Assembly (NCBI GenBank): GCA_903861235.1
Contig: CAIOTP010000369.1
Location: 1 to 7,151, forward strand
Source: an uncultured bacterium
GTDB lineage: Bacteria > Planctomycetota > Phycisphaerae > Phycisphaerales > SM1A02
DNA: 7,151 nt
Direction: 5' to 3'
Shown here: piece by piece, positions 1 to 3,675 of the stretch
Layout of the letters: every line of letters starts with the position of its first letter
Numbering within the stretch: the stretch's first letter is position 1
The notes under the pieces: model-generated
What the model was told of the DNA's origin: nothing
The model's input: the letters and a program-made list of their open reading frames with translations, nothing else
Databases searched by the model: none
Made by a program: the position numbers and the translations under genes

Positions 1-288
1 GCCACCATCACGGTGCGGCGCATCGTGGCCAACGAGGGCGTGGAGCGCATCTTCCCGCTGCACTCGCCCCGCCTGGCCAGGATCGACGTGATCCGCCGCG
101 GCGACGCCCGCCGCAGCAAGCTGTACTTCCTGCGCGACCGCACCGGCAAGAGCCGCCGCCTGCGCGACCAGCGGCGCGGTCTGAAGTCGCTGGAGGCCGC
201 CCTGGCCGCCACCGACACCGCCGCCGAGGCGCCGGCCGCCGAGGCCCCGAAGAAGGGCGAAGGCAAGAAGGCCAAGAGCAAGGAGTGA
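1..288 (+). CDS. rplS: 50S ribosomal protein L19, C-terminal part (5' end outside window)
   Basis: The frame is open from base 1 and ends with TGA at 286-288, leaving 95 residues. The first 60 match the C-terminal half of L19: a TVRRI strand, then [11 protein letters not shown], the RRG turn (32-34), and [16 protein letters not shown] (40-55). L19 sits at the interface of the 30S and 50S subunits and supports inter-subunit bridges. Most L19 proteins stop shortly after the KxRxKER-like end. This one continues for about 35 residues through an Ala/Glu-rich stretch to a lysine-rich end ([12 protein letters not shown]), probably a disordered tail. The N-terminal half and the real start lie upstream of the window. 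The next gene downstream is queD on the same strand, separated by a strong hairpin, so co-transcription is uncertain. Identity is secure; the role of the tail is unknown. Confidence 0.95.
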   Translation, partial: ATITVRRIVANEGVERIFPLHSPRLARIDVIRRGDARRSKLYFLRDRTGKSRRLRDQRRGLKSLEAALAATDTAAEAPAAEAPKKGEGKKAKSKE

Positions 289-294
289 GTCGTT

Positions 295-332
295 CCGGCG
301 GGTCGGCGCTTGACGCGGCGCCGATCCGCCGG
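295..332 (+). terminator. Strong GC-rich hairpin after rplS (terminator or attenuator)
   Basis: The left arm (295-309) and right arm (318-332) pair over 15 positions. Fourteen are Watson-Crick pairs and one is a G-U wobble (302 with 325). The loop is 8 nt (310-317). The hairpin starts 7 nt after the rplS stop and ends 14 nt before the queD ATG. No U-tract follows (the next bases are CACCTCCACC), so it is not a canonical intrinsic terminator. It could be a U-less terminator, a 3'-end stabiliser for the ribosomal mRNA, or an attenuating structure in front of queD. Confidence 0.55.
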
Positions 333-346
333 CACCTCCACCTTCC

Positions 347-706
347 ATGCAGGTGCGCCTGAGCAAGACCTTCGGGTTCGAGGCGGCCCACTGGCTGCCC
401 TGCTTCCCCCCGGAGCACAAGTGCCGCCGCATGCACGGCCACAGCTTCCGCGTGGAGGTGGTCGTGGAGGGCGAACTCGATCCCGCCAAGGGCTATCTGG
501 TCGACTTCGGGGATCTGAAGCGCGCCACGCAGCCGATCGAGCAGGCCCTGGACCACCGCTGCCTGAACGAGATTCCCGGGCTGGAGAACCCGACCAGCGA
601 GATGCTGGCCAAGTGGATCTGGGACCGGCTCAAGCCGGCCATGCCCATGCTGAGCGAGGTCGTGGTGCAGGAGACCTGCACCAGCCGCTGCCACTACCGA
701 GGCTGA
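347..706 (+). CDS. queD: 6-carboxy-5,6,7,8-tetrahydropterin synthase (QueD, PTPS family)
   Basis: This 119-residue cytoplasmic enzyme converts 7,8-dihydroneopterin triphosphate to 6-carboxytetrahydropterin, the second step toward preQ0 and queuosine in tRNA. The length is normal for bacterial QueD. Visible motifs are the zinc ligands His15 (EAAHWL), His30 and His32 (HGH), the catalytic Cys26 in KCRRMHGHSF, the Asp69-His70 pair in ALDHRCLNE, and Glu109 in the closing QETCTSRCHYRG. The ETCTSxCxYRG ending is typical of QueD rather than animal 6-pyruvoyltetrahydropterin synthase. The ATG at 347 starts exactly at the conserved N-terminus (MQVRLSKTFGFEAAH). No Shine-Dalgarno sequence precedes it; the upstream bases are pyrimidine-rich, next to the rplS hairpin. 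No queC, queE or queF is in view. Its last 13 bp overlap the end of the opposite-strand DUF1080 gene. Confidence 0.93.
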   Translation: MQVRLSKTFGFEAAHWLPCFPPEHKCRRMHGHSFRVEVVVEGELDPAKGYLVDFGDLKRATQPIEQALDHRCLNEIPGLENPTSEMLAKWIWDRLKPAMPMLSEVVVQETCTSRCHYRG

Positions 707-2034
707 TCGGCCGGCGAGCCGTCGGGCTTCAGTCGCCGCACCTGGATGTTCGCGAACTCGATCGGGGCGCCATGGTCCTGCAGGCCGATGGGGCCGCTCG
801 CAGGCACGCCGGGCAGCTGCGCGTTCTCGACCACCTGCTTGCCGTTCAGGTTCACGCTCAGCCGGTCGCCCACCATGCGGATGCGGAAGCGGTTCCATTG
901 CCCGGGGGCGGCGTCCGCCCGCTCCTTCGGCGTGACCGCCCGGCGCACCTCGGCGGACTGGTTGGGGTCGGAGCGGTAGCCGTAGACCTCGCCGCTGCCG
1001 ATCGGCCAGCACCAGATGTTCACCTGGCTCTTGTCGTTGCCGCGGAGCAGGATGCCGCTGTCGCCGTAGTCCTCGATCGCCACCAGCTTGGGCTTGCCGC
1101 CCGGTCCGAGCGGCTGCGAGCCGTCCGGCCGCACTTCAGGAACCTCGGCCTTGGAGGGCTTGCCGGTCCATCGCCAGTCGCAGATCAGCTCGAAGTCGCC
1201 GTAGCTCTCCTCCGTCCACAGGTCGCCGCCGCGGCCGTCGTAGACCAGTCGCCAGTCCTGCGGCTCCCAGTGACCGATGGCGGAGTCGCTCTCGTTCCAG
1301 CCGCGCAGCGATCCGTCGAAGATGCTCCGGAACCCCTCGTCGGGCAGGCAACGCTGTTCGGGAGGCAGCGGAGCGCCGTCAGGCAGCTTCTGCAGGCGGA
1401 TGTTGCGGAACCGGATCGGACTGCCCTCGCTCTCCAGGCAGATGTGGCCTTCGCGCGGCGACATGTCGCGACCACCGCTCACCTCCTTGCCGTTCACCTC
1501 CAGCTTCAGCGTGCCGTCTCGCGCGGTCACGCGATAGCGGTTCCACTCGCCCGCACCCTTGGTGAGCCGGTCGCTCGGCAGGCAGCGCGCCCAGCCTGCG
1601 GGATGCGGCCGGTCCGGCACCATGGTGGCGCCGTGGATGGAGAAGATGTCGCCCTGCCCGGTGTACAGGAGCGTGCCCTTCTCGTCCTTCACGTCGTCGC
1701 TCAGCATGACCTGGACCTCGATGCTGCGGGTGAAAGGCTGGCCCCGCACGGGCAGTGGATCGCTCCACACGAAGAGGCCGCTGTTGCCACCCGGCTTCTC
1801 GTGCATCCACTCCATCTCCAGGATGAAGTTCCGGAAGGTGTCGGCCGTGCGCAGGATCCCGGTGGGCGTGCCCGTGCAGCGGATCTCGCCGTCCTGCACG
1901 GCGAAGGTCTCGGGCGCACAGTTCACGTTGACCCAGCCCGAGAGATCCTTGCCGTTGAAGAGCGGCATCCACGCCTCGTCGGCGCGCGCGATGGTGGCGG
2001 TCATGACCAGGACCAGGACGGCGGTTCGGAGCAT
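694..2034 (-). CDS. Exported protein with two DUF1080 (3-keto-disaccharide hydrolase-like) domains
   Basis: The product is 446 residues. Residues 1-18 form a signal peptide: Arg3, a hydrophobic core LVLVMTAT, then ARA before Asp19, with no lipobox cysteine. Two DUF1080 (PF06439) units follow. Unit 1 is about 21-217, from WMPLFNGKDLSGW, through MEWMHEKPGGNSGLFVW and EWNRYRV, to PIRFRNIRLQKL. Unit 2 is about 234-435, from GFRSIFDGSLRGW, through WRWTGKP, DSGILLRG and QWNRFRI, to PIEFANIQVRRL. DUF1080 has a concanavalin/laminarin-like beta-sandwich fold; some members hydrolyse 3-keto-glucosides, and the family is greatly expanded in planctomycetes. The likely role is periplasmic or extracellular glycan breakdown; the substrate is unknown. 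The frame is open upstream to 2214, but the ATG at 2034 was chosen because the signal peptide begins there. A TAGCCT -10-like element lies 7 nt upstream. It diverges from the 2073 gene across 38 bp and converges with queD, overlapping it by 13 bp. Confidence 0.88.
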   Translation of the reverse strand: MLRTAVLVLVMTATIARADEAWMPLFNGKDLSGWVNVNCAPETFAVQDGEIRCTGTPTGILRTADTFRNFILEMEWMHEKPGGNSGLFVWSDPLPVRGQPFTRSIEVQVMLSDDVKDEKGTLLYTGQGDIFSIHGATMVPDRPHPAGWARCLPSDRLTKGAGEWNRYRVTARDGTLKLEVNGKEVSGGRDMSPREGHICLESEGSPIRFRNIRLQKLPDGAPLPPEQRCLPDEGFRSIFDGSLRGWNESDSAIGHWEPQDWRLVYDGRGGDLWTEESYGDFELICDWRWTGKPSKAEVPEVRPDGSQPLGPGGKPKLVAIEDYGDSGILLRGNDKSQVNIWCWPIGSGEVYGYRSDPNQSAEVRRAVTPKERADAAPGQWNRFRIRMVGDRLSVNLNGKQVVENAQLPGVPASGPIGLQDHGAPIEFANIQVRRLKPDGSPADQPR

Positions 2035-2041
2035 GGTCCGA

Positions 2042-2047
2042 AGGCTA
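2042..2047 (-). promoter_or_regulatory. Putative -10 element for the DUF1080 gene (leaderless arrangement)
   Basis: On the minus strand TAGCCT (TAnnnT) lies 7 nt before the ATG at 2034. If used, transcription would start at or within a base or two of the start codon. No convincing -35 box is seen, and there is no Shine-Dalgarno sequence between the element and the ATG. Short degenerate -10 matches occur by chance, so this is tentative. Confidence 0.3.
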
Positions 2048-2060
2048 ACGCCGGGGCGCG

Positions 2061-2066
2061 TACGAT
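2061..2066 (+). promoter_or_regulatory. Putative -10 element for the 2073 gene (leaderless arrangement)
   Basis: TACGAT (4 of 6 to TATAAT, fits TAnnnT) ends 6 nt before the GTG at 2073, which places the expected transcription start on the GTG itself. No ribosome binding site could fit in such a message. A -35 box at 16-18 bp spacing is not evident. The element shares the 38-bp divergent gap with the minus-strand candidate at 2042-2047. Confidence 0.35.
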
Positions 2067-2072
2067 CGCACC

Positions 2073-2771
2073 GTGAACCTTCATGTGCTCCACGACGCCC
2101 GCACGCTGGCCCGTCTGGCGGGCGGCACCGCGCCAGCCTGCGACGCCCTGGCCTGTCGGCTGGGAACCCCCGATCAGGTGGCGGCGGCGTGGGTGGACGG
2201 CAACCCGCTCGCACCGGGCTGGATGGCCATCACCGAGGTGCCCGCACCCCGGCTCCTGTGCTGGAGCGGCACGCTGGCCCCGGAACCCTTCGAACTGCAC
2301 CCGGCGAACTGGCTCCGGCCGGGCCGCGCGGCCCTGGACGCCCTGGTGCAGTCCGCGGCCCCCGCTCTGGAGTCCCGCGGACTGGCGCTCTGCCTCCGCC
2401 CCCACGCCCGACATGTGCTCAGCGACGCGCAGGGTTGCCTTCGCTTCCTCACCGATCATGCGGGCCTGCCCGTGCAGGTGGCCCTCTCCCCCGCCGACAT
2501 GCTCACGGCGGACATGCTGCCCGAGCTGCCGGAGCACCTGCACCGGATCTTCACCGGTCTGGGCCCTCGCGCGGCCCTGCTGCTTCTGCAGGATGTCCAG
2601 CTCTCCGCCGGCGACGACGCCCCACTGCAGGCCGTGCCGCTGGGCCAGGGCCTTCTGCCTCGAGACCTGGTGCTGGACCTGCTCGGCCGCCATGTGCCAC
2701 CGGAGACCCCGGTGGTGCTGTCCCCCACGGGACTGGCCGACCAGCTGGCCTGGCTGGGCCGGACAGGCTGA
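2073..2771 (+). CDS. Short TIM-barrel protein, sugar phosphate isomerase/epimerase-like, possibly non-catalytic
   Basis: This is a 232-residue soluble protein with no signal peptide. It resembles the second half of xylose-isomerase-like (AP endonuclease 2, PF01261) barrels in segment order: LESRGLALCLRPHA where the family has a strand ending in Glu, then LPVQVALSPADML where it has a strand ending in Asp...His, then RAALLLLQDVQ, and PLGQGLLPRDLVLDLL, which resembles the family's PLGxGxid end. At each expected metal position another residue stands: Arg for Glu, Ser and Asp for Asp and His, Leu for the His before the retained Asp. Full-length relatives usually have about 270-300 residues, so it is short. 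The assignment rests on pattern only and the function is not known; it may be a degenerate or binding-only barrel. The start is a GTG; the next Met (residue 51) is inside the fold. It diverges from the DUF1080 gene, and planctomycetes often carry both families in carbohydrate loci. Confidence 0.6.
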   Translation: MNLHVLHDARTLARLAGGTAPACDALACRLGTPDQVAAAWVDGNPLAPGWMAITEVPAPRLLCWSGTLAPEPFELHPANWLRPGRAALDALVQSAAPALESRGLALCLRPHARHVLSDAQGCLRFLTDHAGLPVQVALSPADMLTADMLPELPEHLHRIFTGLGPRAALLLLQDVQLSAGDDAPLQAVPLGQGLLPRDLVLDLLGRHVPPETPVVLSPTGLADQLAWLGRTG

Positions 2772-2808
2772 GAACCTGCCGAAGTTCCACAACCCGCGGC
2801 TCCGATCG

Positions 2809-2836
2809 TTGCCCCCGCCCCCGCACGGGGTAGACT
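2809..2836 (+). promoter_or_regulatory. Putative sigma70-type promoter of the HNH gene
   Basis: TTGCCC (2809-2814) and TAGACT (2831-2836) are separated by 16 bp in the 113-bp gap before the HNH gene. The expected transcript start near 2843 would give a leader of about 42 nt that contains the ribosome binding site at 2869. This makes the HNH gene its own transcription unit. Confidence 0.45.
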
Positions 2837-2868
2837 TCCTCGCACCGACTGGAGGATCCGGTCGCTGC

Positions 2869-2874
2869 AGGAGG
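2869..2874 (+). promoter_or_regulatory. Ribosome binding site of the HNH gene
   Basis: AGGAGG lies 10 nt before the ATG at 2885 and fixes that start. It is the only full consensus Shine-Dalgarno sequence found at a sensible distance from a gene start in this window. Confidence 0.65.
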
Positions 2875-2884
2875 TTCCGTCAGG

Positions 2885-3514
2885 ATGACTGCCCTCGCGT
2901 CGGCTCTCGACGCCCGCGTGCTCGTGCTGAACAGGCTCTACGGCGCCATCCGCGTCGTGGACGCCCGTCGGGCCTTCACCTTGGTCTGCAAGCAGGTCGC
3001 CGAGATCGTCTCGGTCGAGAACGGCAACTACGTCAGCTACGACCTGCGGACCTGGGCGGACGCCGCGGAATTCCAGAGGCAATTCGAGCACGATCAGCAC
3101 GACTGGCTGCAGACCACGCGGCTGGTCATCGCCGTGCCCAAGGTGATCCGCCTGCTGGGCTACGACCGCTTCCCGAAGGAGCAGGTCAAGCTCAACCGCC
3201 GAAACATCTACGCCCGCGACGGCAACCGCTGTCAGTACTGCGGCAAGCACTTCAGCACCCGCGAACTCACGCTCGACCATGTGGTGCCGCGTGTGCAGGG
3301 AGGCGGCAACACCTGGGAGAACCTGGTCTGCGCCTGCGTGAAGTGCAACGCCCGCAAGGGCGGACGCACCCCCTCCGAAGCCGGCATCCGCCTGATCCGC
3401 CCGCCGGTGAAGCCCAAGCGCAATCCCGCCATCGCGGTCCGGCTGGGCAGCCCCAAGTACCAGAGCTGGAAGGCCTTCCTGGACGAGGCCTACTGGACCG
3501 TGGAACTGACCTGA
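2885..3514 (+). CDS. Stand-alone HNH endonuclease family protein
   Basis: This is a 209-residue protein of the widespread small HNH family (PF01844/HNH_5-like). The N-terminal part begins VLVLNRLYGAIRVVDARRAF (about 12-31), the usual first block, followed by a KQVAEIV segment. The HNH core is at about 104-160: LNRRNIYARDGNRCQYCG with zinc Cys116 and Cys119, LTLDHVVPRVQGG with Asp131-His132, WENLVCAC with Asn146, and the second zinc pair Cys151 and Cys154 in CVKCNARKGGRTP. All ββα-metal nuclease residues are therefore present and a metal-dependent DNA nicking or cutting activity is plausible, though the cellular role of this family is not established. No toxin-antitoxin, intron or prophage partner lies nearby, so it looks like a core rather than a mobile gene. 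The start is supported by AGGAGG at 2869-2874. A 5-bp stem hairpin overlaps its stop (3508-3520) and is too small to call a terminator. Confidence 0.88.
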   Translation: MTALASALDARVLVLNRLYGAIRVVDARRAFTLVCKQVAEIVSVENGNYVSYDLRTWADAAEFQRQFEHDQHDWLQTTRLVIAVPKVIRLLGYDRFPKEQVKLNRRNIYARDGNRCQYCGKHFSTRELTLDHVVPRVQGGGNTWENLVCACVKCNARKGGRTPSEAGIRLIRPPVKPKRNPAIAVRLGSPKYQSWKAFLDEAYWTVELT

Positions 3515-3613
3515 CAGGTCGATTGCCGCCCCCACACCAGCCCTTTCGGGATGGGAAATGGATGGGCCCTGCAATGCACTTGACGCAATATGCATTTTTA
3601 GTGCAAAAGATTG

Positions 3614-3631
3614 ATAACACGCGCATGTTAT
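3614..3631. promoter_or_regulatory. 18-bp palindromic operator candidate
   Basis: ATAACACGCGCATGTTAT reads the same on both strands except for one central pair (ATAACA-C-GCGC-A-TGTTAT). It lies within an AT-rich stretch (about 63% A+T over 3581-3650), 10 bp upstream of the TTGACA at 3642. Its centre is about 53 bp before the proposed transcription start at 3676, where a dimeric activator or repressor could bind. The symmetry, the position and the contrast in composition with the surrounding GC-rich DNA are direct observations; the cognate regulator is unknown. Confidence 0.5.
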
Positions 3632-3641
3632 TTCGACTTTA

Positions 3642-3669
3642 TTGACAGGGATTCACTTCGGTGCACAAT
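3642..3669 (+). promoter_or_regulatory. Putative promoter of the dioxygenase fusion gene
   Basis: TTGACA (3642-3647) is a perfect -35 hexamer. After a 16-bp spacer comes CACAAT (3664-3669, 4 of 6 to TATAAT). The ATG at 3676 begins 6 nt after the -10 box, at the expected first transcribed base, so the message would be leaderless. This promoter overlaps the alternative GTG start at 3661 and argues for the ATG. Confidence 0.5.
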
Positions 3670-3675
3670 GCGTCC

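Noticed and set aside
310..315. TTGACG as a -35 box for queD
   Set aside because: It sits in the loop of the hairpin and no acceptable -10 hexamer lies 15-19 bp downstream.
310..2076. 588-codon plus-strand open frame opposite the DUF1080 gene
   Set aside because: It lies antisense to a protein with clear domains and a signal peptide, has no recognisable motif, and is of the kind high-GC codon use produces in the complementary frame.
2819..2830. CCCC-GCAC-GGGG hairpin upstream of the HNH gene
   Set aside because: Four pairs are too few, and it overlaps the spacer of the proposed promoter.
2885..3514. HNH gene as part of a mobile or defence system
   Set aside because: No methyltransferase, recombinase, intron structure, toxin-antitoxin partner or phage gene is next to it, and its composition matches its neighbours.
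3508..3520. GACCT-GAC-AGGTC palindrome at the HNH stop codon as a terminator
   Set aside because: The stem has only five pairs, the loop is three bases and no U-tract follows.
2083..3645. 520-codon plus-strand open frame across the TIM-barrel and HNH genes
   Set aside because: It runs through two genes in another frame, is Arg/Pro/Cys-rich, shows no domain, and the HNH gene has a proper ribosome binding site in the correct frame.
3661..3663. GTG as the start of the dioxygenase fusion
   Set aside because: It lies within the spacer of the best promoter, has no ribosome binding site, and would add only MHNAS before an ATG that fits the promoter spacing. It is not excluded.
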